Assembly: GCA_009192285.1 (NCBI GenBank)
Contig: CM018605.1
Coordinates: 1,202,530 to 1,266,529, forward strand
DNA length: 64,000 nt
Reading direction: 5' to 3'
From: Morchella semilibera
Taxonomy: Eukaryota > Ascomycota > Pezizomycetes > Pezizales > Morchellaceae
Program-made: the position numbers and the translations under genes
The notes under the pieces: model-generated
The model's database searches: none
What the model was told of the DNA's origin: nothing
What the model saw: only the letters and a program-made list of their open reading frames with translations
Part shown: piece after piece, positions 12,301 to 25,054 of the stretch
Position numbering within the stretch: the first letter of the stretch is position 1
How the letters are laid out: every line of letters starts with the position of its first letter

Positions 12301-13725
12301 AACTGCCTTCTTGGCGCTGAGTTTAACCCTAACCCTAAGGTTGTTAAGGACGATGCTCTGTGGAAATTGTACCACGATGCCGATTTTAGCTTTGAGCAGC
12401 TTAACTTTCAGGACCTCCGTGCCTCAATTGAAAAAGAGGTTCTGAAGAGGTACCGTTTCGAGCTTCAGGCAGGATGGGAGACCGAGATTAAGCCACTCCA
12501 ACTGCTTCGTGAGGTTGCCCTCAAGTTGGGTCTTCAGCTGAGGATCAAGGACTACCAGTTTGGCCCCGCAAAGGAAAGCGAGGCTGCTAAGCCCAAGGAA
12601 GAATCTACTCCCTCAAATGGTACCACAAAATCTGGAAAGGGCAAGAAAAAGTCCCCTGCAGCGTCGATTGCCGATTCTACTGAATCTGGATCAACCTTCG
12701 AGCCCGAGGACTTGATGAACATCGTCCCAATTGTCAAAGACTCTGCCTCTAAGAGTCAATTGGCCGAGGAGGCCCTTGAGGCCGGGCGTATCTCCCTCAT
12801 CCAAGACCACAAGGACATTGGTCAGGAATTGCTTCTTGAGTCGCTCTCACTACATGAGCAGATCTACGGTGTTTTGCACCCTGAGGTTGCCCGTGTATAC
12901 AACACTCTCTCCATGCTGTACTACCAGCTCGATGAAAAGGCTGCTGCCGTAGAGCTTGCCAGGAAGGCAGTCATTGTCTCTGAGCGTACTCTTGGTGTCG
13001 ATTCAGCAGAAACAATCCTCAACTACCTCAACTTGGGACTGTTTGAGCACGCCAGCGGCAATACCAAGACTGCCCTGGCCTACATCAAGCACGCCTTCGG
13101 ATTCTGGAGAGTCATCTACGGCGACTCTCACCCAGATTCTGTTACAACCATGAACAATGTCGCTGTCATGCTTCAAGCCCTGAAGTACTACACCGACTCC
13201 CGCAAGTGGTTCGAGGCTTCCCTCAAGGTTTGCGAAAGCATCTTCGGAAAGTCATCACCCCACACTGCCACTCTCTGCTTCCAGCTCGCCCAAGCTCTTG
13301 CTCTCGACAACGACTCAAAGGGCGCCGTCAGCAAGATGCGTGATGCCTACAATGTCTTCCTCGCACAGCTCGGACCTAAGGACCGCAACACAAAGGAGGC
13401 TGAAAACTGGCTCGAGCAACTCACACAAAACGCTGTGACTCTCGCGAGACAGGCGAAGGATCTTCAGGAACGCCGCAAGCGTATGTTGCAGATGACACCA
13501 CGTGTCACGATGTCTGCGAGACCCCAGCCACAGGTTGGTCAGAGCTCTCTGGGGATACCAGAATCGACCACCACCGCGACTAGTAGGTCAGGAATGGATT
13601 CAAGGAGTATCGACGATCTGTTGAAGTTTATTGAGGGCTCCGAGGGCCCAAAGCAGAAGAAGAGGCAGGGCAAGACCAACCCTAAGAGACGTGGAGGTGG
13701 TGGTGGAAGTTCTTCTAGATCATGA
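9339..13725 (+). CDS. CLU1: clustered mitochondria protein CLU1/TIF31
   Basis: This is the CLU/CLUH family, a large cytosolic RNA-binding protein needed for normal mitochondrial distribution and copurified with eIF3 in yeast (Tif31). Six exons read 9339-9372, 9495-9590, 9760-9812, 9913-11715, 11772-11990 and 12043-13725, in frame throughout, giving about 1295 residues, close to the family's usual size. The N-terminus has an acidic tail and a ubiquitin-like CLU-N domain (LTVKLPHKPHKIQIM, then VSPSEQVQDIRQTIVELPGT). The central CLU domain lies in exon 4 (ELPRETVQDRVFRERLLSK; IYVHNNIFFSHGSDG; DIPGLQTPGTVVVDYMGRR). It is followed by a Lys/Glu-rich linker, the NVRYLGTIAKLA block, and TPR-like repeats in exon 6 (LHEQIYGVLHPEVARVYNTL onward). 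The tail is basic and Gly/Ser-rich. The last intron has a GCTAAC branch site. The first exon is only 34 nt. I see no damage. Confidence 0.96.
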
Positions 13726-16301
13726 TAGGTAGTATTCCGTTTCGTTATCTTTCTAGTGTGTTTTTCCTTTTTGCTTGTATTGTCTTTTTCTTCGTGGGTA
13801 AGCGGCGAAACCAAAATAAACCTTTCTTTTCGTTTTGTTTTCTTTAATCGGATCTGATGGATGGTGGCGGATGGGTTTTGGCTGTATATTTTATTTCTTT
13901 ATGGATAAAAGTACAAACCGGCCGGGGGAAAAGCTATACAGGACCGTTCGCTGGGTTTGTAGGGGTTCTTGTCCACTGTAGGGAAATCTGTATGGGATTT
14001 ACAGACAATTGATTTGTGCTTCGTGTTGATCATCTATTTCCTTATGTCTTTTTTCCATTCCTTATCCCTTTTCCAGTTGATTTAGCATCTCTTCTCAGCC
14101 CATCTCCTACTGTAAATAGATGTACAAAAAGTTGTTCTTATTAGGAAAACTTGAAAGGGGGAAACATTATGGGAAAATATCTACCGACATAAGCAGTAAC
14201 TCTACTTGGAGCCTGCCTCAATAGAATCAATTCAACTGGAACGCATATCCAGCCGAGACCTTCTTTCGTAGAAGCTGTGTAGAGAGGATCCTAAACGACC
14301 CTACATCTTTAATTTGTGCAAGGTAGATGTTGATGTTTTCTGACCGATCCGCCTGTCTAATCTTCTAGAAAGAAAGGCCATCCATCAATCCATCCATCGC
14401 ACAGTTCTCCTAAATGGCCAAGGGTATCTAATTTATGCACAGCTAAGCCAAGTACCTACCCAGGCTGGGCACCTCCGGCCCAGCTTCAGCTCCCAAAAGT
14501 TATCGGTTGTATGCAGTCCCCGAGTAGCTACCGTACCGTGTCTATAGTAGCTAAGTTACATGTAGCCAGCTAGCCGGCCAGCCGGGATAGCACCGCTGTG
14601 CCTCCCGAATTGCAGCTTTCCCGTCGTCTCGCGACTTTCCTGTTTTGCACATGCTGCACAGACAGGAGGACGCCCCCGTTTCCGGTCCCTGGAAAACTGG
14701 CTGGTGAAACCCAGTTCATCACGGCCGACGCCGCCGGAGTGTGTAGAGTAGGGTGGAGTGCATGCATGCATGCATACAGGGCGGGCACCGTGGAGAATTG
14801 TTCCCGCTTTTGTTCTCTTCCGCTTGGATCATCGTTCCAGCTTTTACTTCTTGGCACATTTTGCATGCTGCGGGGTGGCTGTCGGTCACTGTGTAGTTAG
14901 TTCCCCAGTAAGATACTTTACTGGCTTTACCTTGGGTAGAGGAGAGCATTTAGGGCCCAAAGTAGAGCACAACATAGAGGCGTGAAGGCGACACTGGGAG
15001 AATCAGTAGAGGCGATCAGGAACGGCATAAGAGTTCATTGGTCAGGGGGTGGGGGGTGGGGGGTTAGAAGTGGTAGGTGGGCGGGTTACAGAGATGAAAT
15101 TGTTCCCAATCCAGATGATTCCCACTCCGAAATCATGGCTTGCTTGAGATTTGAGGGCAGATCTATCCTCCGTTACCAGGATTATAGACGTGAGAAGTGC
15201 AAGTGCATTCTGGACATTCTGGATCCTTCCCCTTCCTTCGCGGATTAAAACTTTGAAGCCCATTGGGTTGCCACAGTTTCTTCCCTATCTTATATCGCGA
15301 TCTTAACGAAATAACGGTCGCTCCAGATTACACCTTAGTGAAGCTAGGGGCTCAGTACATTGTAGAGGCAGATGCCCTATCATATCAACATCAGGTACAA
15401 AAGAAGGAGTGTGGCTGCAATGGACAGCACATTGGGCGCAATTTAATGTGTGAGATGGACGATGCAGGGGAACGAAGCGCGCCATCCTGTTCATCTTCTC
15501 CATCTACATCGCCGCTCCGCTCAGTACCTGGGACTGGGACTCGGCGTTTCTATCTGTACGTTTAGCGCTACTACCTAGCTACTAGGTACATACATAGCTA
15601 GCTTCTTGGATGGATGGCCAACATTAATAACGAAATCTATTTCTGCACTTCTGTTGGACAAGGGACCAAATTTTCCGTACCTACATCTAAGGCTACCCTG
15701 AGAAGTCGGTTCCAATCTCGGTTTCTCTCTTTTTTCTGAATTGAAGGCATGAACCTACCCTAAAGTATAGTAAAACTGGCAGGCAAGAGAGGAACCTCGA
15801 AGCAGGCAGGCAGGTGGATAAGGAAGGAACCTTGGTATAGTTCGGGGTATTCAGCAAGGTCTTCAGCACGGACGAGGGGCTCTTCCCGAAATTGTTCAAG
15901 AGTGTGCCTGGTATTTGTTGATCTGGGAAAGAATAGATGAAGGCCAACTGCGCACAGCGTAGATATTGATTAAGGACGGATTATCAAACTACTCCCGAAG
16001 TGGAAACATCCCCCTTTCCTACCAAAAGCCCCATGCCGAGCACATTGGAGAGACACCATGAATTGGTGGAGTTGTATAGTCTGTAGTGAATGGTATAAGG
16101 AGCCTCCTCTTCCCCCTCCATCGGTGTCTTTTTTTCTCTCTTCTTCATCCACAGCATTCTATCTTGCATAGTCATTCATTCAGTCGCTCTTTTAGCACCC
16201 ACGATCATTACCACCTTCTGTAACACCCTTAACTTAATTACCTCTTCACTTTTTTAAGAATCTTTAGATTTTTTTCCAAAGAACCATCCAAATAAATAAA
16301 C
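13726..16301. other. intergenic between CLU1 and the wall-protein gene
   Basis: The 3' UTR of CLU1 is probably in the first few hundred bases. The remainder holds a TGCATGCATGCATGCAT tract near 14759-14774, a G-rich tract at 15045-15064, and C/T-rich sequence at 16090-16260 that looks like the promoter and leader of the wall-protein gene. No convincing coding region was found. Confidence 0.4.
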
Positions 16302-16964
16302 ATGCGTTTCTCCGCCATTGCCGTTTCCGCCGCCGTCTTCGGTGTTGCCATGGCTGTCCCAGCCGTTGTTTACGAGACCCAGGTCGTTACCATCACCTCT
16401 TGCGCTCCTGAGAAGACCAACTGCCCGGCTCGTGCTACCGCCACCTCCTCCGAGGCTGTCCCGACCGTTGCCCCGGTTGACACCACCGTTGCCCCGGTTG
16501 ACACCACCGTCCCGGCCTACACCGCCCCGGCCTACACCGCCCCTGCCGCTTCCTCCCCAGTTGTCGATCCCGTCGAATCGGTCCCAGTTGCCGGAACCTC
16601 CTCCGCCCCTGTTGAGTCCGTTATCGTTCCCTCCGGCACTGGCGTCGCTGCCGTTGAGACTCCTGCTGTCAGCTCCCCAGCTGTCGGAACCGGCTCTGCC
16701 CCGGCCCCCGTCCCCACATCCGCTACCGGAACCGTCAAGGCCCACGAGTCAATTCCTCCTGTTCCTTTGAGCACTGGTGTCTACTCATTCACCCCATCAG
16801 CCTCTGCTGGCCTTCCCTCAGCTGCCGTCAACACCTCAACACCGGTTGTTCCCACATCTCCTAGCGCTAGCGCTGTCCAGGACACCTTCACAGGTGCCGC
16901 CGCCGCCAAGGGCTTCTCCTTCGCTGCCGTGGCCATCGCCGCCGCTGCCTACGTCCTTGTTTAA
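16302..16964 (+). CDS. secreted Ser/Thr/Pro/Ala-rich protein with probable GPI anchor
   Basis: This is a single-exon gene of 220 residues. It starts with a signal peptide (MRFSAIAVSAAVFGVAMA, cleavage probably before VPAV), followed by the ETQVVTITSCAP block seen near the N-terminus of many fungal GPI wall proteins, with C-x5-C just after it. The middle is almost entirely Ser, Thr, Pro, Ala and Val and should be heavily O-glycosylated; it includes tandem VAPVDTT (two copies) and PAYTA (two copies). The last 20 residues are hydrophobic (FSFAAVAIAAAAYVLV) after a small-residue GAAAAKG, as expected of a GPI attachment signal. Codon use is strongly C-ending, suggesting high expression. It is probably a structural wall or surface protein; no enzymatic domain is visible. 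Confidence 0.9.
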   Translation: MRFSAIAVSAAVFGVAMAVPAVVYETQVVTITSCAPEKTNCPARATATSSEAVPTVAPVDTTVAPVDTTVPAYTAPAYTAPAASSPVVDPVESVPVAGTSSAPVESVIVPSGTGVAAVETPAVSSPAVGTGSAPAPVPTSATGTVKAHESIPPVPLSTGVYSFTPSASAGLPSAAVNTSTPVVPTSPSASAVQDTFTGAAAAKGFSFAAVAIAAAAYVLV

Positions 16965-19900
16965 GAGATAGAGAGTTTTTTCTTCCGTCTTCTGTTCTGA
17001 CGATGGATTGATGACTTTTCCTTCTATTTCTGTAGCATAGTAAGCTAGAGATGACTAAAAACAAAAATACAACTTTTTAGTCCTGCCTGGTGTAATCTCT
17101 AATTTTATTTTTTCTCATGTGGCGGCGTACTTCATTGTTTCCTCCCTAGGTGGAGTGGTGGCGTGTTTGTACATGTTAGTTGGATGAGTTCTCTTATTTC
17201 TATAAATTTCTAGATTCTTATTTCTTCTTGTGAAGGGTTTTATAGGTTGCTGGTGTAGTTCGGTGGAAATCATAACTCTATCCAAACTACTATTAGAGTC
17301 CTGTACCATACATCCTGCTTGCTTGTGTGAATAAAAACATCCTCCTGTGGAGTGAACTGTTTCACTTATTTGACGTTATGATAAATATTTTAATTTTTAT
17401 CGATCGTGATAATATTTCCGCGAATCCGAATTCATCTGAAACAATCATTCGGCCATCTGGCTAACAATAATGATCGTCCGACCAAGTTCCCAGTCCGGCG
17501 CGTGCCGTTTGTTTGAGGTTTACTAGGTCGAACCCGGTCGATGTGCCTTAATATTGGACCCTTGTTGTTACGCGTCACCGTTTATCACTCTTGGCGGGGA
17601 CGGGTAAGGACAACACTGGGTTGGCGTGTCACGTTTGGAAGGTGCACCCTGTGCATCAAGATGAGGTGCTGATTCGCAAAGGGTCCCAGAGCCGAATGGT
17701 CTCGAGGTGTTGGAGCACATGGAAAATACGGGCCTGGCCACTATCCTTGGGTTGATGCTTGTGGTAGTTGCATGCAAGCTATGTACTCGATGTACATACA
17801 TCCCTCTCTTAAACAAAACGACGGGTATACGACCCGGGCCCTCCATCAGATGCAATCAGGAACTGTAGAATAAACTGGTCCCAGCTAGGGATGCGTATCC
17901 AGGCAACTAAACCAGTTGACTGCCTCGAGAAAACAGAGCATCGTAAACACCCTGCAAAATAACTTGTCAGTAAGGCGAAGCAAAGTGTACTTGCAAGTGA
18001 CAGAGGCCAAAGCAATACCAATTATAAATCGGAACGAAACTGTGATCGCTGATCAAAGCTGTCGTAGAAGACGAGAGACCAACCGATGCATTATCCAGAC
18101 AAATCCGGAGTGAGAAGCCAATGAATGCACTTCCAGCCCTTATCCCACTACGATAATATCACCTAGGAAGTTTCGATGTTAGTCTAGTCATTCTGGTGCC
18201 CTTTTCTACGATGATGATACTGTTGTTATTAACAAAACCAGTGGGAGAGGTCCGTGGAAGAGTTTCCTCGCCCTCCTCGATCTGTTAGATTTCTCTACTC
18301 TGCGAAGGGTTTTATTTCCCTCTCTTGAGATTCTTCCGTGCATGTTCGCTTGAGGAAACGTACGTATACCAGAGGCTCGCCGGTTATCATGAGGTATGAC
18401 TCGACATCAAAAGAAGTAAATTTCGCAGGAGTCTCTTAAACTTTAGGTAGGAGTACGATTGGTGATAGTAATAGAATAGAGGTCTCAAGTAGATCTCTAC
18501 GTATTCAACTTTGATCTTAGCGTGTTCTATACTACAGTATACTCACCTTATCTTTGGCACGTGGCTGAAACCGTGCCCTCACAAATCCGTACTTACATGT
18601 ACGCAAGTCTTCTTTACAAGTAAGTACTTATATGTAAGCTCTATGATCTTCCTTATCTAAGTACATGTATGTACATGTACATTTACTTACATGTACTTGG
18701 TAATCAACCTTAAGTCATGTGATTCCAGCCTTATCCACAAACCCCACTGCATTGCTTGAAATTTAAACGCCACAGAATCGTCCATTAAAACATTCCGGAC
18801 ACATACTTATTATACACACCCACAACCCAAGCCTTATGTACGTTTGTGGCCATGAAGCTTATCTGATAGTTCCAAGGCTCAACCAGTCAGCTCAATTCCC
18901 ACACATTACAAAAACAAGCTTATCGAGCCAATTTGATAATGGTTTCGATAAGACTTTGTGTGGTTTTTGGCTTCTACAACGGCAACTGGCTGCTTTCTGC
19001 ATGGCCTGCCGAGAAAGGCGATTCCTTGATAGCTCTAGACCTAGGTCCTTAGCCCCGAACCATCAAAGCCAGCCTCTACAAGCGCAATGCCCCCCAGCTG
19101 CCGAGGAGTTATAAGCCGAGCGAGCTGTTTGTGTTCCCTGAGCCCGGCGCGCGTGTGTGCATAGGTATTGGTATAACATGATATATAATCTAGAAGCTTA
19201 TAGCAGGGAAGGACCAACCACCGATGAGGCCCCTCAAATCATTGGGGGGGTGGAAAATTGATTTAGTTGGCCATACCATGGGAGAGAGTGGATACGTGGG
19301 GGTTACTTCCGCAGAGATCAGCGTTACAACAAAATAAATCGAGGTTTTTTTTTTTTTCGTCGTCGGTGAGAAACCACGAGTTATTAGCTGACGGCGCTAA
19401 AAGCAAAAAGGCGCAAGTGTGCGCCGAGTGATATTTCATGCTTCTCGCTCGCAATGCTCAACATTGTGAGAGAGATCTTAAGAGTGAATGAGCTCAGATA
19501 GAAGAGTAATGCGTATGTGACACATATATAGTATACTTATATGTTAGGAGTGTAAGTGTATACTTGTATCTACATGTCGCATAACCTGCGTATCTGCAGC
19601 TAACCCCGAGGTGGGGGGTTGCAGCGGGTGGAAAGACGAAACAAAGTCTACACCCGGGGATTAAACGGTATCGTACATCTCCAATTCATCCTACAACTAC
19701 CTTTGATGACTGGTATTACATACAAGTACCTTCATGAAACTTGCTATTATGCAAATCTCATTGGGTGGGTGACTGAGTGGGTCAAATTTCACCCTATCTC
19801 GAAGTCGAAGGAATTTCCGGTCTCAGAAATGCTTCTAGAGTGGTGAGATAAAGTAGTTACATGTACATATGTAGGATCATTCATTAGATGCGGTAGGTGC

Positions 19901-22900
19901 ACAGGTGAAGCAGTTGCAATCAGAATACCTGTGTATGTAACCATGGGATGTATATGCAGTTAGGTGGATGGTTCGAACAGATCAGCCAGTTTCTATGGCG
20001 TTGAAGGTTATATACACTTATATGTATTTTTCAGCAGTGAATTCTGTGCGATCTCAGGTGGTGTTCTCAAATTGGTTCAAGGGAAGTGAAATTACAGCTA
20101 GATATATGCTGACATCGGATCGACGACACCATTAGCTAAAAGAAGGAGATGAGTTCTAAAATCATTCCATTTCTCTTTACTCAAGGTTAAAATTTAGGGC
20201 GGTGTTACACCGGTAGGCACATCTCTTTTGATATGACGATCATAACCTCTCACTCGGATAATAAATGACCGCGTGGCGGTGTAATTATAAGCGCCCAGTA
20301 AACGCCCTTACCACTAAAACATGTACCGTATAACTCTTGGAGGAAATCCAACAAGTGACTGCTACAATCACCAGATCAACCATATTGGCGCTTCTAGAAA
20401 AGCCAACCATGCTCGAATGATGTGACGCTATCGCCTTGGAGGCTATTTTATGCACTACCAATCGCCGGAGCGACATACCTCCGTGTTTGATAGTTTGAAA
20501 CCGAACTCGCCGCGGGAGATCAGCTATGTAGTTCCGGACATGTGCGTGAAGTACACGAAGGGGATGTATCCCAAACCGGGTGGGTGGGGGTTAGGGTTCC
20601 AGGGTGCATGTTTCATTGCTTGGTATGATGTTCTACTGCATGCGAATACACATCATGAACTTGCACTGCCGGCCCCCACTCCTCCTGGAATTAGCTAAAA
20701 CGGTCATCGTCGTGAAAGAATGAGGCCCTTCGTGGGATGAGCTGTAAGTCCAGGAAGAAGAGATTTACTGGGCTGGCCACGGGTTACTCGCCACCGCCAT
20801 GCCATCACCCCGCTCTCCCTTATTTATTTATTTGATTCGATATGTTGTTGTAACGGCGATGACAGCAGCGAGTTATTTTACTTTGAGGCGGTAAATTTGG
20901 CGAGAGATAGCTCCACCTCTACCCCCACAAGCCTGAAGAATTTTTGGGGGCGAGAAAAGTCACGACCGTAGCCGAGAGATTTGACTGTTTGGGGTGAATC
21001 TTCCACAAGGCTAATATAGATTTAAGAGTTTTTCCAATGATACGCAATCCCGTGCAGGCTTGAAAGGGAATAGCCTTGTTCCTGAAAATGTCGGAAAAAA
21101 ACATCCATCATAGGAGTTGCCAAAACTAGGAGGGCTGTGCATGAATCTTGAAGTTGGTTGAATGTTGGGCGGGTCGTTCTTCCGTTGGTTCCTTTTTTAA
21201 TAAAGTGGGACATTTAGAGTCCGATTGAGAGTTTACGTACTAACGATTCGGAAGAAAGGCCCTTGACGAAGAAGGGGTTACATAATCTCCAGGCTCAAAC
21301 TGTATTCTCGGCTGATCTCAAGGGTGATAAGCTTTTACTGAGGGCAGGTGTGCGGTCGTACGTCGTAGGCTTCTCCCTTTTCAGAGTATGCAACTCTAAA
21401 TATGCGAGGTAGCACGTGCGACGAGAAGGTTTTGGGATCCCCCCACGTAGTAGTTGAGAGAATATGGAGATTGATGAAATAAATCAGGATCTAGGCAGAC
21501 AGGCGGAAAATTATCCGGAGTAGAGTAGTTCAACTGCAGATGTGTGATTGGAGCTTCAATCCATGTAAACTGCTTTGAAGACGATGAAGTAAAGACGATG
21601 AGGTGGGGTGCGTATATTGTGTGGAGTAGGCTACATTCTGCGGAGGACACTGTGGAAGGTTTTGTTAAGGGTATGTGTCACTAACCGTCTACTAACATAG
21701 AGTTGTCAGAAGAATAGCCCAATCAAAATCCACACCAAATTAAGCCTTCGACGTTAACTCCGAGAATGGAGCATCATCAGTACCTGAAAAGCCGAGGGAA
21801 TGCGGCGTATGGCTACATGCCGGCAGATAATTTGATTTGAGCAATTGCGTGGGGACGCTTGAATGTGAACCGCGGGGGGCAGGTGCCAGGTAGGCAGATA
21901 AACAAGTAAAACATGTTTCCTTTCTTGCCTCTTCTTACTTTTGCTTTCTTTTTTCTTCTGCCTCCTCCAATAATGCGCGAGTGACATGCTAACGTGAAAA
22001 AACCAGCCGGTCGTTATGCTCTCTTTCATTCTACATGAACAGCTGACAACCATTGAAGGTATGCTTCTGGCTGATATGAATAGTAAATTTCATTGGCAAT
22101 TCTTGTATGGGTGTCTGTGCAGTGTCATGCCCCAATGTACGATATTACATGTGTTAGGGCTCGGTCTATTAAACTCCTACCCTCTAATTTCAGATAGTCA
22201 TGTCTTTTAGATACCTATCCGCCTGAAAATTCCGGTAGACCGGAAACGAGTACGGTTGTGGGCTAGACCTGTATATCGCGGTCAAAATAAGGGCCGACAG
22301 TGGGGTGTTACCTAGTAGTCACACGAAATCACTCGTTGTAATAAACCACATGGTCTAATATGCCACCCCACAAACCGAGGCCAATAGCACAATACGTCAC
22401 AAAGGTTAGGCTCTTGTTAGCAGATTACCCCCAAACTCCCACGGAAGCAAAAGAAAGTAGGTCCTTTCTTTTGCAAGGCCAGGAAGCGAGGGGGAAACTA
22501 GCGGTACGAAAGGAGGTGAACGAACGGTACGGGAGGATAATTCGAAGGTATGCCGGCTGACGTGCAGGTCTTCTTTCTTTTTTGCTTCTATGTTCCTTCC
22601 CTTCCTCATCCACTCTGACCGCCTACTTCGTACGCATGAGATAGAATACCTCCCTCTGCAGGCCACCGAGACAACCAACAATGATGATTATTGAACCCCT
22701 TGCGCCTTCTCTTGAGCGAGAGATCGGGGTGTGGTGGGTGTTTATCGTACTGATCGGATTAGATCGGACTTTTAAACTGGACGGAAGGACCATGTGGCCA
22801 GGCGAGTTTAATGTTACTTTTTCCTTTCTTTTCTCCCTGAAAAACTACATGTACCCGCTGACTACTGTTCTGTATCCGAATCTCTGGAACTTGTAATGAT

Positions 22901-23670
22901 CAGTCAGAAAATTCAGGGACTAAACTAATTAACATACTCCACATATGATATCATAGGGTTCGTACGCTGTCATTCATCTAACTATATCGGCCCTAGATCT
23001 GAATGCCCGTGTTGATTCCTTCCTAGTCAACCACTTATTGGTAGAGTACAATTGAAATCCGCCGAAGAGCTATCTGACTAGGAGTCAGATGAGTTGGATT
23101 TTTTGTCAGCTCTGGTCGTCATACAAATACGTATATGCTTGTACTACCTACTATGTATCGGCCCCTCTCACCCAGCGCCCCACGCCGTTTCACACCCGTC
23201 GTTTGCTTGAGGGTACAGGTTTTAAGGATCAGGCTATTTATCTTGAAGATAAGATGGTATGTCCTCATTCGGATTCTATCCCTGTGGTAACCCGTTAAAC
23301 TCCCACGCCCCGGTGTCAAGGATCGGGGAATCGAAGAGTACACACATACACATGTGAGGGTACCCCCAAACCATTATCCGAGTCCCTCTTTCCTCCTTAT
23401 TCTAGGGGCCGGACATCCGAGGGAATATTGTTCCAATTCCACTCTTACACGAGTAGGATCGGACAATGGTATATTAGATGCATGTCCAAATAGTCCACGC
23501 AACGGGTATCCAAGTAGTAGTTGGATGCCGACAACTTCGACAAATGAGATCAAGAAATGTTTGCATATGCGTCCCGGAGAGATTTGTGTGTATGCGGAAG
23601 CCAATTGGTCCAAGATATGACTACAATCTTTCACCAAGGACAAGCTGGATAAAGGAACCTCATCGTGCTC
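16965..23670. other. gene desert, first part
   Basis: This is about 6.7 kb with no supported gene. The first 350 bases are probably the 3' UTR of the wall-protein gene. The rest is mixed-composition sequence with short open frames only (all under about 100 residues, unsupported). ACATGTAC-type palindromes cluster at 18593-18705. A CTTATCGA/TCGATAAG inverted repeat lies at 18915-18953. The sequence at 20230-20340 on the minus strand faintly resembles a decayed tRNA-like repeat. Confidence 0.4.
18593..18705. repeat. cluster of TACATGTA/GTACATGTAC palindromes
   Basis: Several overlapping copies of the self-complementary motif occur here, for example GTACATGTATGTACATGTAC near 18661-18680 and CTTACATGTACTT near 18690. 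The same motif recurs throughout the non-coding DNA of this window. Confidence 0.6.
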
Positions 23671-23784
23671 TACAGCGAGGGGAAAAATTATTGTAGAAAC
23701 AGGGGTCTAAAAACAGGGCTTAGGTGGCTGCCCCAGCCAATAGGACTCGTACCATACTTCTACTAAATTTTCCCCCTCGCTGTA
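23671..23784. mobile_element. 110-bp MITE with TA target-site duplication
   Basis: The left end reads TACAGCGAGGGGAAAAATTA and the right end is its near-perfect inverted copy, TTTTCCCCCTCGCTGTA. The inverted ends extend about 26 bases with a few mismatches and finish in GTAGAA/TTCTAC. The element proper would be 23673-23782, flanked by TA on both sides. It has no coding capacity, and its interior holds a small GGCTG/CAGCC hairpin. TA flanks and short ends point to a non-autonomous Tc1/mariner-like or related DNA transposon. The family is inferred. Confidence 0.7.
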
Positions 23785-24643
23785 TCTAAGTAGGATGTAC
23801 GAGATCCCACGGCACATTTTCATCTCCTAGCTTCACAGATCCTGCCCAAAGCACACCCTTCATTTCCTTATCCAGGTTTTCTTTTTGTCTTTGACCTGCA
23901 CTTTTTTCTTAACCCAAGTGATATAGACTACATAGCCGTTTCTAACCATCAAGCCGCATGTGCTATAGAAAGACAACATGTATCTGGAGTTTTTGCTATT
24001 GAGAACCCCCGACCCTCTCCCCGTTGCCCGCCGCCGCAATCTCACCCCTGACCTGGGCAAGTTCCAACGTCAACGACCCCCATTTCCCCCCTACCTAATC
24101 CAACGGCGTCCCTTGAAGATCCCCCACACAACAACATTTATGCTCAGTAACCATTTTGGGTACAAGCACAGGGTCTAAACTTCCCCAGCAAGCCGACTGG
24201 CGGAGCGGGCGAACCACCCACTGATGAATAAATGAATTACTATTATTTGAGCCGCCCCCCCCAGAAAAAAGAATATGAGGGGAGGGAGATAGATCTGGCA
24301 ACGAAACGAAGATTCTAGGGGTCTCATATCTAGAGTAAGGTACCTACCTACCCAGCTATTATTTAAAGTGGCGCGCACAAGCCGGATACGTTAGGAGAAT
24401 TACAGGGCGGTTTTAGTAATCAATCTCTCAACGAGGATATCGGCGGGTGTGCTACTCTAAAAGTGGTCCTCCCCATGCACCTGGTACATGTATGTACGAT
24501 GGAGCAACTCTGTTGAATCGAGCATTCGGTTGCATGGTTGTTGCATTTACATACCTATTCCTGCGGCCACGCGATAACTGGTGTCGGGCATAGAGTCAAC
24601 TCAGTCAAGTACCTTTTACAGGTAGGTACCTACTCACGCGGGT

Positions 24644-24701
24644 GGTTTGAAGCCGCTCAATGAACTGTGGCGAGCGATCCTTGTCTGAGCGGCTTCAATC
24701 C
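24644..24701. repeat. fold-back inverted repeat, 16-bp arms
   Basis: The left arm GGTTTGAAGCCGCTCA (24644-24659) and the right arm TGAGCGGCTTCAATCC (24686-24701) are inverted copies with one mismatch, separated by 26 bases. It could form a stem-loop or be the remains of a small fold-back element. No target-site duplication was recognised. Confidence 0.65.
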
Positions 24702-24889
24702 AGCAGCGCAAGTACATGTACCTACATCTAGTATCGAGAGAGGTAGCCTTTATAATTTATGACTTAGCACATGGGGTTTCTTTTTTTTCCTTTAAACATC
24801 TAATGTAACCATCCGTTTCAAGCAGTTGACCTGGCCGGCCAATCGATCTGGCTGGTCGTACCGTACAAGAGGTGGTTGATTTAACAGAC

Positions 24890-25021
24890 CTCCGTGTATG
24901 TACCACCGTTTTTTTCCTTTTCTATTTTTTGCTCCTTCCCGCAACAGAGGTGTCGAAGCCGGTCAGGTCAGCCAGGGTGGGGTGGAGAAGATCATGGATC
25001 CATGGGGCACCCCCCCCGGAT

Positions 25022-25054
<33 letters not shown>

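Noticed and set aside
12318-12335. Telomere-like TAACCCTAACCCTAA
   Set aside because: It lies in the open frame of CLU1 and encodes part of FNPNPK. It is too short to be an interstitial telomere.
20230-20340. Possible decayed tRNA-like or SINE sequence on the minus strand
   Set aside because: Only part of an A-box (TAGTGGTAA) matches, and the B-box is too degenerate.
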